A DNA stretch of 64,000 bases from Linnemannia hyalina (taxonomy: Eukaryota; Mortierellomycota; Mortierellomycetes; Mortierellales; Mortierellaceae). The position numbers and the translations under genes are program-made. Location of the stretch: assembly GCA_019671135.1 (NCBI GenBank), contig JAHRHY010000004.1, forward strand, positions 124,001 to 188,000, given 5' to 3'. Every line of letters begins with the position of its first letter. Position 1 is the stretch's first letter. Shown one piece after another: positions 53,635 through 64,000 of the stretch. A model generated the notes under the pieces. The model was not told the DNA's origin. It was given only the letters and a program-made list of their open reading frames with translations, and ran no database searches.

Positions 53635-55464
53635 TCACGAATGATTTTCGTGTTTCACAAATGGTCGGAGTCGCTGCATAAATACTCTTCGGTGCCACCT
53701 CTCCCCATCATGCATCACATCAACTCCTGAGGGCTCTTGTAATCCACGCATAACCCGCAATCTTGGCCACTTCTCTGCCATCCACTGCAGCTCGCTTTCA
53801 TCGATCCTGTGGTCGACACTCTGGAACCCAAACACCTCCAACTTTTCCAGTGTAGCGAGTCGATCCAGCCCTGAGGCGAGAGAGAGCTCTAATGTGTCCG
53901 GGAAGAGATCATCGTATTCGACATAGAGCTGTGCTCCACGTCGGATCGTTAGTCTTCCTGGACGGAAGCTTAGGTTTCGGTACTCCATTCCAATGTCCAA
54001 CACCTTGAGACTGGTCATTTTTGCCAACTGGTCGTAGATCTGGCGGTGCTGCAATTGGACAGATTCGCGGTACTTTTCGATTGCTGCAGACTCATTCTCT
54101 GAGAGTGGCCGTGCGATCCGTTGGAAGAGCAACCCCTGCCGGTAATCCATCTCTTCCTCCTCCGACAGCCGCCTGACGCCGATAATTTGACACCGGAAGA
54201 CCTCGAGTCCTTGACAGATCCAAGGGTATGAGATCAGATGCTCAGCCGCGATCTCCATGTGGACGGCATCGAGCACGGTCAGATGACGACACGTTTCCAG
54301 AAGCATCCCTGTGGCGTTAACGACGCTGTGTCTTTTTATGGTCCGGGTGATGGTTCGTTCGAGTGTCGACTCACGGAAAACCTGTAGATGTGGGCAATGG
54401 GCGATAATGGCCATGGCGACCTCGATAGTTAGAAAGGGGACACTGAGGTCCGTCAATTCGGGACTGCAGCTCAGAATGTCAAACAGTACGAGCTGGTCGT
54501 CGGGCTCTGCATTTTGACGAGCAAAGTCAAATCGCTGGATTCGGGTCGTTGGACGGACGAAATCGTCTGGTGTGGAACGAGCGACGTATTCTGTGCACCG
54601 GCCTTCAATCCAGAGGCGTCGCAGGTTGGGTAAATATTTCAGGAGGGTGAAGTAAGTCTGCTTGCCAATGCTGCCAGTAATCCGCAAGCCGACAAGACTG
54701 GCCACAGGCGAGGTCAACAATAACGAATCCTCGATCGAGGCAGGAGGGCCAGCATACATGGGATAGATGAACTCATAATGTTGTAGTTGAGGCAACCGAT
54801 CCAACAGAGTCTGAAGCCGCCCTCCGGGGTGCCAACTAAGGGCCAGTCTCGACAAGCGCGGGCAGGAGACGAGGAGGTCTATCACAGGAGCCTGAGTCGA
54901 GAAGTGCTTGAATTGAACAATCTCCAAATCCTGCAGCGTGTCCGAGTTTTGTTGAATGAGGCGCCAGAGCCATTGAATCGCTATCCAGGTAGGCTCATAC
55001 TGCGGACGCAGAAACGGTGGCGTGGTTGTCAGTGCAGGTGGGTCTGATAGGACGATGTGGGTCATCTCCACGTCATCGCTGATACCCAAATCCCCCATGA
55101 TCAGCGACCTCAGTCGTGTGCAGCTCCCGGCGGCAGAGGCAGTGTCGAGGGAGATGGTCCATTTTGTGCAAAGGCGACGGATCAGGTGGCCATAGGTCGT
55201 AAACATTTTCAATATCCAGTCGGCATCCCGCTTCTTGTTACTTCTGTTATTGCGCCATATTGGTACTCCGATAACTAGCGGCCAGGAGTATGTACTGTCG
55301 TCAAAGGTCTCGTAGAGGTGTGGAATGAAAAGTGTGTTCCATTCACGACAGACAAGGATACAGTGGAGGAGATCAGGTGATGACAGGTGTGTTCCGATCA
55401 TGTCGGTTGCCTCGGACATGAATAACACCTTTGAGGGCGAGTCGTGGAAATCGCGTTTTGTCAT
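53635..55464 (-). CDS. F-box protein with leucine-rich-repeat-like body (609 aa)
   Basis: Single exon. Likely an SCF ubiquitin-ligase substrate receptor. The ATG at 55,464 (MTKRDFHDSP) is preferred over one at 55,719, because the extra 85 residues are unlike F-box proteins. The F-box at about residues 15-55 reads ATDMIGTHLSSPDLLHCILV, CREWNTLFIPHLYETFDD. The body has irregular Leu-rich units such as LLVSCPRLSRLALSWH, LLKYLPNLRRLWIEG, ILSCSPELTDLSVPFL and LEKLEVFGFQSVDH, as in the many F-box/LRR proteins of Mortierella-type fungi. Substrate unknown. The 3' end faces DPH1 (216 bp apart). Confidence 0.85.
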   Translation of the reverse strand: MTKRDFHDSPSKVLFMSEATDMIGTHLSSPDLLHCILVCREWNTLFIPHLYETFDDSTYSWPLVIGVPIWRNNRSNKKRDADWILKMFTTYGHLIRRLCTKWTISLDTASAAGSCTRLRSLIMGDLGISDDVEMTHIVLSDPPALTTTPPFLRPQYEPTWIAIQWLWRLIQQNSDTLQDLEIVQFKHFSTQAPVIDLLVSCPRLSRLALSWHPGGRLQTLLDRLPQLQHYEFIYPMYAGPPASIEDSLLLTSPVASLVGLRITGSIGKQTYFTLLKYLPNLRRLWIEGRCTEYVARSTPDDFVRPTTRIQRFDFARQNAEPDDQLVLFDILSCSPELTDLSVPFLTIEVAMAIIAHCPHLQVFRESTLERTITRTIKRHSVVNATGMLLETCRHLTVLDAVHMEIAAEHLISYPWICQGLEVFRCQIIGVRRLSEEEEMDYRQGLLFQRIARPLSENESAAIEKYRESVQLQHRQIYDQLAKMTSLKVLDIGMEYRNLSFRPGRLTIRRGAQLYVEYDDLFPDTLELSLASGLDRLATLEKLEVFGFQSVDHRIDESELQWMAEKWPRLRVMRGLQEPSGVDVMHDGERWHRRVFMQRLRPFVKHENHS

Positions 55465-55793
55465 GTCAGGAGGAGGGTGGGAAGGGGTGAATGGGCAAGG
55501 ACGAAGCAGAGAGCGAAGGAAGGAGATAAAGTGGAGTCCATTGACGAGTTCGTGAACGAAAAAGCTCCACCAAAATGTTCGAATCTCACCTATTTGAACT
55601 GGTTGCACTAGGGCACCGCAGTCACCCCACAATGCCGCAGTCAACCCAGCATGCCGCAAACGGAAATGGAGCGCTTTTGCAATCTGAACAACGATATGCA
55701 ACACGAAGAACCGTTGCACGCTTGGAGGGGCAAAACCCTAAAGCACATGCTGTAACAAATAGATACAGGACAATTCGGGGTTTATTGGGTAGA
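55465..55793. other. Spacer, F-box promoter and 3' flank of the Byr4-like gene
   Basis: 329 bp, no separate feature seen. The F-box frame remains open upstream to 55,719. Confidence 0.5.
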
Positions 55794-57919
55794 TTAGAAT
55801 CGGTAGCCAGGCCCTGAATGCTGGGCAAACTCCATGATCAGCTGGCTTCGACTCCTCCGCGGCGGTCGACCACGAGAATTGGGCATCTTTCGATACCCTC
55901 GCTCACAGTCATCCTCATCCTCTGCGGCCTCATCAGAGTCAATGCCTGAATCAATATCCAGTGCAAAGAACCGGCTATCCCTCTTGAAACCCCACTCGCC
56001 CGAGTTGCTAGCACTGGCACTGCCATTGCTACCGTCTTTTCCATCCAGGGCTGTATTTGTGCTGGTTAATGGATGGAAGGTTTGAGCACTGATCCGGCGT
56101 CGGTCGGATGCGGTCGAGCTGCCCTTGCGGGCGATTGCAAAGGTCGCTGCGAAAGTGAGTGTCGCTCGGTCGGATACCACTGGGGTGTGAGGTTTTTTCG
56201 ACGTGATGCGCTGGGAGAAGAACATGTCGCGAGAACTCTTGCGGACTCGGGATGGGACTGCAATGCTGCGATCGGTCAATGGAGCGCTCTCTTTTTCTTT
56301 GTTTCCCGTGTGCACGCGGGAGAACAATGTCGACGCTTGTGCGGGCGGGGTCGCCAAAGCATGAGTGAAGAGTCCTGCACGACCCAAGGTAAGACTCTTG
56401 AACTTGTTGGGTACAGTGGCGTGAGACTTCTTCTCTGGCTGGACGACCAGAGACTTGAGGGTAGCTGGCTTCTGGGTCTCGAGTGGTGGAAGCAGGCCTA
56501 TGCAGTCGAGGATGGGGGTTTGAACGACAGACTTGGACTTTATCCTGTGGGGCCACGACAACAATGGTAGTGGGGCTGAAGGAGACAAACTGGCCTCCCT
56601 TTTGTTGTCAAGAGGGGCTGGAAGAATGTCAGCAGAGACCATCTCCTTGCCATGCTTGAGATCATCTTTCTCCATCTCCTCTTTGTCCTTGTCCTTGCTT
56701 CCATGGCCATTTGAGTTAGAGGACCTCCTCAACTTGTTGAAAACCTTGGACGGCATCCTTCGTGGCGTACGATCACGAGACGTGGAACGCAAAGGTTCAG
56801 CAGGAGAGCAAGGGAGCGCAAAGAACTTGCCGGCATCTTTTCGGTGCTGAGACTCTGTTGCCATACACTGCTCCAGAAAGTCGTCTGTGATGTCAAACTC
56901 GACTCCAACCTCAAACTCGCCACGGCTGCTGTATCCGCCTCCAGCAAAAAGTCCATTTGAGCAACCGCCTGTCATGTTCAGGCTGCGACGACTTGACTTC
57001 GACACGATCGAATGGACACCCATCGAATTTGGACGCGAGTCTGCACCGCCACTGCCGTTGCCTGCCGCATCCATAGGTAAGTGTCGCATAGGCTCAGCCC
57101 ATGTCTGAAGACGCTCCTCATCTGCCAAATAATCCTGGCTCGGCGTCCTCCGGAATGAAGGACGCGAGATCAACCGACGGCCTTTACTCCTCTCTAGACT
57201 GCTGTTCGCCGATATAGAGACGACCGTTGCTCCTGCTAATGCTGTTGATGTTAGTGCAGTCGGCGAAAAATTATCTAGAATCTCCATCCCCTGTTCGTCC
57301 TCGTCCTCATCGTGATCTCTGTCACTGTCACTCATCCCTGCAAAGACATCCGGTTCGTCACCCCAAGTGTCGTCCAAGGAGGGTTGTCGAGGGTGGAGAT
57401 GATGCTGGTTGCCGTGCTTCTTTTGTCGCTTCCGGGTCAGGTACTCAGGGTTAATGATCCAGCACATCCGGCTAGGATCAAAGATCATCTTTCCTGCAAC
57501 CTGTGTCCGCTGCTTTGAATGCTGGTTCATGTTGGAGATCAAAGCTGGGCGGATAATCGCGGTGGGCGAGTAGGCTGACAATGAAAAGTACTGCGAGTAA
57601 GGAGATGTCGGCGAAGGGGATTCAAACGCTGCCACAGTGGTTGTCGATGGGGTGTACTGTTGTTGTCTGGGGCTGTTGCCATTGTCGTTATCTTCCTCCA
57701 CATCGTCATCAAACTCGTTCAGGATATGATCGTTCCCGTTCCACATCTTCGAATCTGGATGGAACACCATTCCAGAGACCTTGCGCACCTTGGTCTGAGA
57801 GAGATCCCGAATCAAAGTTGGTCCACTGAAAGCCTTCTTCTTCAGTTTCTGTCCCTTCGCGTTTGGTTCCTTGTCCTTTTCCACCAGCTCGACCTTTGGT
57901 TCCTAGAACGCGTATACAC

Positions 57920-57954
<35 letters not shown>

Positions 57955-60900
57955 TAAAACCACGTAACGAGAACCTTGCTCAACGAATCTTGTTCCAGTG
58001 ACGCTGCAACATGCAGGATATACCTCAACAGGTGCTGTAGTTTGGCTAAAGATGTCAAAGAGGGATCTCCTGATGGACTTTGCCTTTTGGACCTTTGTTG
58101 TCGACACGTCTGATTCTGCTCGATGCACTATATATAACATAAAAAATGCCGTTATTAGTCATCCGTTCTTCGCAGTAAGAGCAGTAGCAAGATCATGGCG
58201 TTGCATAATATGCAAGTGTAATTAAATTTTACCTTCAGGCTTTTGGCTCTCCCTCAGGTTGACCATCGACTGAGGTTTACGCAACCAAGCAGACACTCGA
58301 TCCAACGACTGTCGTCGCCCCTGAGCCGCTGCAACTGCCGCTGCCATCTGCATAGCCTGCAGTCGGTCTCTGTCCAGCAATTGTTGATTTTGCAGCTGTT
58401 GCTCTCCAGATCCAAATGTTGGCAAGTTGTCAATCCGGTCCAGCTCGGACCCGTCGCTCAACATGCTCTGCTTAGGTGAGCGTTTCAGGAACCAACGCCC
58501 CGAAATTATTTCTCCGGCCGCCACGGGTGATGTTGCTGCCATCTCGCCCAAGTCCGACGTCGTCGATCCACCCTCAGAGATCTCGCCCAGGGATAATGTA
58601 CCGAAACGGGATGGCGATCTGCTCTCCTTGGCTGTCTCTGTCGAAGTGACAGCGGAGCCCCAATCTGTGAACGAAGACGACCTTGAAAGCGATGGTCTCG
58701 GTTGAAGATAGTTGTGGTGGCGAGGATGCTCGTTAAAGTCATCTGTCAGGGGTGTTGTTCGCTCGATGGGTTTGAGTTCCGACGCCTTGGAATCCTGAAC
58801 CGCAGATGATTCTGGAAGAACAGTGATGGACGCGTGAAAGGCTGGGATTTGTCCACGGATAGAGAACCTTGGACGAGTGAGATCCAGTCTCCGCACAAAT
58901 GTGCGAAGGCTCGAGAAGGGTCTTCCGGCGTTTGTCGATAGCTGAGGTTTGGGAGCGACTGCTGCCTCTTCGGCTGTGACTGGCAATGTTGTTGTTGGTG
59001 GTTCAGGCTGCGAGGGCTCTGTGAAAGAGACTGAGCGCATGGCCAAAGTACCCGCTTTGAAGCTGGGAAGGTCGTCCTTGTTGACAAGTGCTGAATTCCT
59101 CCTGGATGATGATAGTGCCGATGGAGCTGACGGAACTGAAGGAGTCGAGGCGAAAATGCTGTCATTGTACAGCATGGTCTGTCCTGATGTGGGCAGACCT
59201 GATCCAATCCTGGCGCCTTCTTTCCTAGAGATGCTGTTGCGTTTTAGTCGTGGAAGCGATGACTTTGAAGAGATATGTCGAAGAGGCAGGTCGATGTGTG
59301 TCGAATGGGCCCGCGAGAGACTGGCTGCTGGCGTGACAGGTCGGGAGGTATCGGTGGGTCCTCGGCAAAGTCGAGGTATCCTTGACGGTAAGGCAACAAA
59401 GTCCTTGAGCGGCACAACCTCCCTCTGAACGCGTGAGCTGCTGCGTTCCCGTCCTGCAATGACCGGCCTCACCACCAAGTTCTTGTTGCGCCCCTTGTGA
59501 TTAAACGCGTCGTCGTCGTTGATCTCAAGACCATCCCAAAAGTCGTCCTGCTCTTCCTGTAGTCGAGACTCCTTCCCAAATATCGAGGGTTCCATCTCGA
59601 CCTTGTACTGCCGGTGCGTCACCAGCCGGAGATCTTCCATGGCCTCTGGAAACTCAATGCCATCTAGGAGGTTGTCATCATCATCGGCCACGCTCTCCCT
59701 TGATATTGATTCGCTACTCGAGAGGCTGTGGCTGTCCTGGGGTGTTCTAATGTCGAATTCGTCAAAATCCGATCCAGAGTCTCGCCATTGTAGTAAGGCG
59801 GGTTGTTGTCGGTAGCTGACAATCTCCTGCGGTCCCGATCGAGTCTGTAGGCATGGAGACATGCGCAGCCGAAATGATCCAAAGTCGTCGGGAATCTCGA
59901 AGGCATCGTCCAAAGTCTCGATCTTTTCCGATTCTCCATGCTGGCCACCGGTTGCCGTTTCAACATTGTCACCGTCGACGCCACCTTCTGATGGTGATGC
60001 CGTTCCTGCAGACTGATACCGAAGTATATGCGGGGTCCCTGACTTTGGTATTGGCGACACTGGCTGACCTTCCACGCCCGCTGCTGTCGCGGCGACACGA
60101 TCACTGGTAGTGAGAGACCGTTCGCTGTCCGTGTCCCAGCTGTCAATGGACTCCAATGTCTCCGGCATAAATGCCGACTTTGCGAGGATGGACCGAACAT
60201 GGTTGAAGTTCAAATCCTCCTCGGGAACTTCCAAATCCTCGAGGTCGTCGACCCATGCCTTGACGCGCTTGATAGGATTGATCCTGGTGATGATTCCGGT
60301 GTATGCCGGCAGGTTGGAGAGCATCATTTCCTGAGTAATGGTGGTCATTGATTTGGTCGAAAGCGTCGGACTGTCCTTGTCACCCCCACCACCATCGGCT
60401 GATTTGTATTTAGAGAGAAGTGATCCTGTGGAGGTGGCAATGGTCGAGGGAGCAGTAACAGAGGCAGCGATTGCCCGAGGAGAGGAAGAGGCCGAGGAGG
60501 CAGGCGACAATGACGATATTTTTGCAACCTCTGCTGCAGGTGTTGTTGGTGCTGTTGTTGTTGCGGATGCTCTCGTGGTACAATAAAGACTCTGTCCATC
60601 GTGTCGTTTCCGAAAGGTTGGGGATAAAGATAGACCAATGTCTTTTGGAAAGACCTCCGCATTGTTGTTGCTGTTTGTCGTGTGCTTGATGTGAGTCGAG
60701 GAAGAAGGAGAACATGACTGAGGGTCGACTTTTTCGTACGATCTTGTGGAACCATAATGACGCTTGGTTTTTTGGTGGAGGTGGTCTTTTTTGTGAAGAT
60801 TCCACAAGGCGTAGTTTGTGGTGGTCGTTGCGTGTAATGGGCCGGGAAAAACTGGTGGAAGTGAGGACGTCGTTGTTGTGTGCGTTGTGAAAGGCTGAGG

Positions 60901-61392
60901 GAGTGTGAGAGGAGGACGAGAGAGAGGTAAGGGCGGCGTTGTTGTGGGCACGGTAGGAAGAGAGGGAGGAGGAGGAGGGGGTGAGCGTGCCTGGAAGTAG
61001 TCGCTCTGGTCAGAGCTGTCGGAGAGAGGCGACTGCGGGCAGTGGCGTTGGAGCAGCTCAAAGATCTGGTCCAGGGACTGGTGGGCATCCAGTTCAAACG
61101 CATCGTCCCACCGCTCGGTCTCTTGTGTGGCGGCGTCCATGATGGTCCCTGTTGTCTTCTCTATCCGTTCTTCTCGCTCTTCTGGGTGTTGTCGTGGGGT
61201 ATAGGGTTCGTTATCCTCCGCTGTCTCTGTCATCATCACCTCTACCTGTCTGCTGAGTCCCTCGTCGTCATGCTTGCCCCTGGCACTGTTGCTGCTATTG
61301 CTGTTGATGGTTATGTTGTAGTTGTTGTTGCTTCCACTTATAAGCCCGCTGTAGTTATTGGTGCTGTTGCTGAGGCGGAGGCCAGCTGTCAT
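55794..61392 (-). CDS. Byr4/Bfa1-like two-component GAP of the mitotic-exit/septation pathway (1790 aa)
   Basis: Byr4/Bfa1 works with Cdc16/Bub2 to restrain the Spg1/Tem1 GTPase at spindle pole bodies and so delays septation. Three exons (minus order): 61392-58233, 58127-58024, 57902-55794. Phases close, merging two long frames. The family signature recurs as short acidic/aromatic blocks: DDFWDGLEINDDDAF followed by KGRNKNL, DDAFEIPDDFGSF, and near the C-terminus KVSGMVFHPDSKMWNGNDHI and AGKMIFDPSRMCWIINPEYL, the M.FDP..M.W motif pair. The protein ends RSRSQLIMEFAQHSGPGYRF. It is about three times the length of yeast Bfa1 because of long Ser/Thr/Pro-rich spacers. Intron 2 contains a 32-bp poly(A) (plus strand). 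An upstream ATG at 61,620 is possible, but its leader is hydrophobic and unlike the family. Confidence 0.85.
57921..57952. repeat. Poly(A) tract, 32 bp, inside intron 2 of the Byr4-like gene
   Basis: On the transcribed strand it is a T run about 17 bp upstream of the acceptor, where it may act as an extreme polypyrimidine tract. Confidence 0.9.
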
Positions 61393-62694
61393 TTGTACCT
61401 GGGGAAAGTTTAAAGCCGAGAGATTTTTTTTACTGGAAGGGCGAGTAAAAGGAATAAAAGAAAGGTAGGCATAAGGAAAGTGATCGTGTTGAGGATCAAG
61501 AGTTGAGAGGAAGAACAAGCAGAGCAATTGAACAAGGAGAAAAGAAAGAGTTGGTATCCAACGAGAGGAAGAGTAGGACGAGAATGAAGGAGCGAAGAGC
61601 ACTAACCTGAGATTGAACAAATAGGACGTAAGAGATTAAAGTGGACGTGGGATAGAGAATGGGACAGACGGAGAGACAAAGGTCGAGATGTAAATAGATA
61701 GAGTGTGTGTGTGTGAGAGAGAGAGAGAAGCAGTCCTTGCTGGAGTTAGGTGGAGGAGGATGACGAGAAGGAAACCAAAGAGGAAGGATACGAGGGGATA
61801 GGTGACAAGACGTCGAGAGCAAGAGGAGAGAGAGAGAGGGGGAGAGAGAAGGGGGAGGGCTAGGAGCGAAGGAAGAAGAAGAGTTGGTTGTGCAAGGTAG
61901 GAGAAGGAGAGAGAGGAACGATGACGAGCTGACAAGGATAAGGATAAGGATAAGGACAAGGACGAGGACAGTGTAGGATGCAATGGTTCAAGCCTGAAGT
62001 CAGAGAGAGAGAGGGAGGGAGGGAGAGAGAGAGAGAGGGAGGGAGAGAGAGGAGAGAGAGGATAGAGACGTGCGAAGAAGGTATAGACAATTACAGTGTG
62101 AAAAGAGAGGAAGAACGAAGAACGAGCGAGAAGGAGGTGACAAGTAAATAGGAGAGTTAATAAAAAGAACCAAGAATAGAAGACAGAAAAGTGAAAACTA
62201 AAAAAATAAGATCGCTACAATAAAGCGCTTGTGAATGGAGGTGTTTTCTGTCCCTTTCGAGGAATGACAAAGGTGAATGAAGAAAAGAAGAGAAAAAGAG
62301 AGAGGAGAAAGAGTCGGTCTTTGACTCCCCTGCCTTCCCTGGCAAGCCCTGCTTTGTTCAAGAGACAAGCAAACGTGAACAACATCAACAGCTTCATGCT
62401 TCATGCTAATTGACTAGACCCTTTTCCCCCTTGATATCGTGCCGAATACAAATACGCGTTCGTATGGATGATGGTCTGGCCTCACTTCATCACCACCATC
62501 CAAGACATATCACACTGATCATTACCGTATCAGTCTCACCTTTATTTCTCACTCTGCTCACTGTTCTCTGTCCAAGGACGCCCTTTTGCCTTCACCCACT
62601 CACCTACACACACCCCTCCATCCTGAGAAAAGAGTCAAAGAGTCATCCACATTCAACCAACAGTCCTCATTCATTCCATATACTCAATCTAACA
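61393..62694. promoter_or_regulatory. Divergent intergenic region, Byr4-like (-) and unidentified gene (+), GA microsatellites
   Basis: 1.3 kb. The plus strand is strongly GA-rich at 61,700-62,200, with GT and GA dinucleotide runs near 61,705-61,730 and GGGA repeats near 62,000-62,060. Read from the Byr4-like side this is CT-rich promoter and leader DNA. No gene seen. Confidence 0.5.
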
Positions 62695-62850
62695 ATGGAA
62701 GCACTGACATCCTTCTTCAAGTCCGTCCTCCAGTCCTCCTCGTCAACAACTGACACAGCCGACAAGGACGACCAGCAGAGCCAACAGGACGGGCTTCTTC
62801 TATGGCAACCAGAGATACCCTTGTCAAAGGAACCATCCGAATCTTGGCAA
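62695..62850 (+). CDS. First exon of an unidentified gene
   Basis: ATG at 62,695 after a CAACAATCTAACA-type leader opens MEALTSFFKSVLQSSSSTTD, then TADKDDQQSQQDGLLLWQPE and IPLSKEPSESW. A possible donor, CAA|GTAGTC, follows at about 62,851. Beyond it the frame turns into CT-rich, clearly non-coding sequence. I cannot find a convincing second exon before the window ends; an AG at 63,179 leads into low-complexity sequence. The context (divergent from the Byr4-like gene, A-rich Kozak-like start) supports a real 5' end. No domain. Confidence 0.45.
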
Positions 62851-63540
62851 GTAGTCTCTCTCACTCTCCCTTTCTTTCTCTCCCCTTTCTTCTTTTTTCT
62901 CCCCTCCTATTCACTTTTCTTCACCCCTTCTCGCTCTCTTTCCCTCTTTTCACTAGTCTTCTCTCCCCTGCGTGATATATGTGTGTGTGTGAGTGTGTGT
63001 GAGAGTGGTTGTGTCCTTTCCTGGAACAAAGGCAGACAAGAAAGTCGTCTAATGATAATGATGATGCCCGGACGTGTTGTGCCAAACCAAAAAAGAAAAA
63101 AAAAACTGATGATAACGAGACAGAAAGAGAGAAGGGGGAGAGACGGATCGCTCCATGATCCTTACTTCTCTCTCGCAGGCTTGCCTTACCCATGTTCTTG
63201 CCATCCTCCGTCTTGACCCCTTTTTCGCCCTGACTCTCTCGTTCTCCCACTCTCGCTCAGTCTTCATTCTACTCCTTCCCGCGCCTCTCCCCTTTTTTTT
63301 TCTTGGTGTCTGTTTCTTCTTTCCTTCCCTGCCCACAAACAAAGTTATCCATTCGCCGTTGTTGTTATTGTTCAGCAGAATTCATTAGAGGCGAGAGTGA
63401 GGTGAGGGAAGCAAAGGCAATACGAGACAAGGCAAGTAAGACCGGTCATGGTGCCATGACCTGGTCACAACGCCATTCGTTTTTTCGCAACAGCCAGACG
63501 AAAGCGCAAGGGCATGTGCAGCACAAAACAGGGCTTTTCC

Positions 63541-63574
<34 letters not shown>

Positions 63575-64000
63575 GGCAATGATTTAATTGTTGGGGTATA
63601 TCGGCACACGAGATACAACGCTACTTTCGACTACTACTCCACACGCATATAAGCAGCAACAACATGGGTTCTTTTCGGAGGCTATTCTTGGACAACACAC
63701 ACACACACACAAACTTCCGGGAGTGATGATGTTGCTGAGCAGTCGTAAAATGAAAACGGAGAAAAGTCGCCCAGCACCTTTTCATGATGCTAACCGGACC
63801 CTTTCCCTTCCCTTCTCTCCCTTAACCCTCTCTTTATTTATGCCTATTGTGCCGACCCCTGGCACTGTCTGGTCTCGTGAAATGAATGAATGAACTTGGC
63901 CCGTTCGTTCGTTGACGCTCTCGTAATATTAATGTCCACTATGCGCTCTGCCCAATTGGACATCGTGCGGTGATGTGGTTTGGGGTTGTTACTGTTGATA
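62851..64000. other. Right-end non-coding stretch
   Basis: CT-rich DNA with GT runs near 62,982-63,005, a T run at 63,546-63,574 and CA repeats near 63,695-63,710. Could be a long intron or 3' region of the gene starting at 62,695; no exon is convincing. Confidence 0.5.
63546..63574. repeat. Poly(T) tract, 29 bp
   Basis: Uninterrupted T run in non-coding DNA near the right edge. Confidence 0.9.

Noticed and set aside
55465..55719. 85-residue N-terminal extension of the F-box protein
   Set aside because: Translation of promoter or leader DNA without family resemblance; the F-box begins about 15 residues after the second ATG.
61393..61620. 76-residue hydrophobic N-terminal extension of the Byr4-like protein
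   Set aside because: It would be a membrane leader, unlike any Byr4/Bfa1, and comes from the CT-rich promoter.

Overview
The window reads as a nuclear contig of an early-diverging filamentous fungus, most likely Mucoromycota and probably Mortierellaceae. Evidence: multi-exon genes with short GT-AG introns (about 50-160 bp), a fungal two-component GAP (Byr4/Bfa1 type), Npr3, a DIRS element with inverted termini, and many decayed copies of Crinkler-like NTPase families that are expanded in Mortierella-type genomes. The lineage call is inferred from gene content; no rRNA or mitochondrial marker is present.

The window has two compartments. About 1-24,100 is repeat-rich and poor in intact genes. 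It holds the 3' end of an unrecognised gene, a DIRS gag/RT fragment, a broken WD-repeat-like gene, a dead Tc1/mariner copy with terminal repeats, a dead piggyBac copy, a segmental duplication carrying a small secreted cysteine-rich (hydrophobin-patterned) gene in one dead and one intact copy, a 302-bp tandem array, one intact nine-exon gene of unknown function with a possible PD-(D/E)XK-like core, and a run of minus-strand pseudogene fragments related to Crinkler-like/NTPase families (14.3-19.4 kb and 21.7-23.3 kb).

About 24,150-62,700 is compact and gene-dense. In order: START-domain protein (-), PIG-S/Gpi17 (-), aldo-keto reductase (+), Npr3 (-), 20S proteasome beta2/PSMB7 (-), TypA/BipA-type GTPase with a predicted mitochondrial leader (+), Myb/SANT-like protein (-), Ser-rich orphan protein (+), a DIRS-type retroelement (-), RIO2 kinase (-), diphthamide synthase DPH1 (+), F-box/LRR-like protein (-), Byr4/Bfa1-like mitotic-exit GAP (-), and the first exon of an unidentified gene (+). 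Exon joins were worked out by hand from frames, GT/AG sites and codon phase; every multi-exon join listed for an intact gene closes in frame.

Functionally the gene-rich half is housekeeping: GPI anchoring, TORC1 nutrient signalling, proteolysis, organellar translation, 40S maturation, eEF2 modification and septation control. Several genes share divergent promoters (PSMB7/TypA, Myb/orphan, RIO2/DPH1, PIG-S/AKR). The most informative mobile structures are the DIRS element, whose inverted terminal repeats and internal complementary region can both be read directly, and the piggyBac copy, for which a paralogous segment supplies an approximate empty site.
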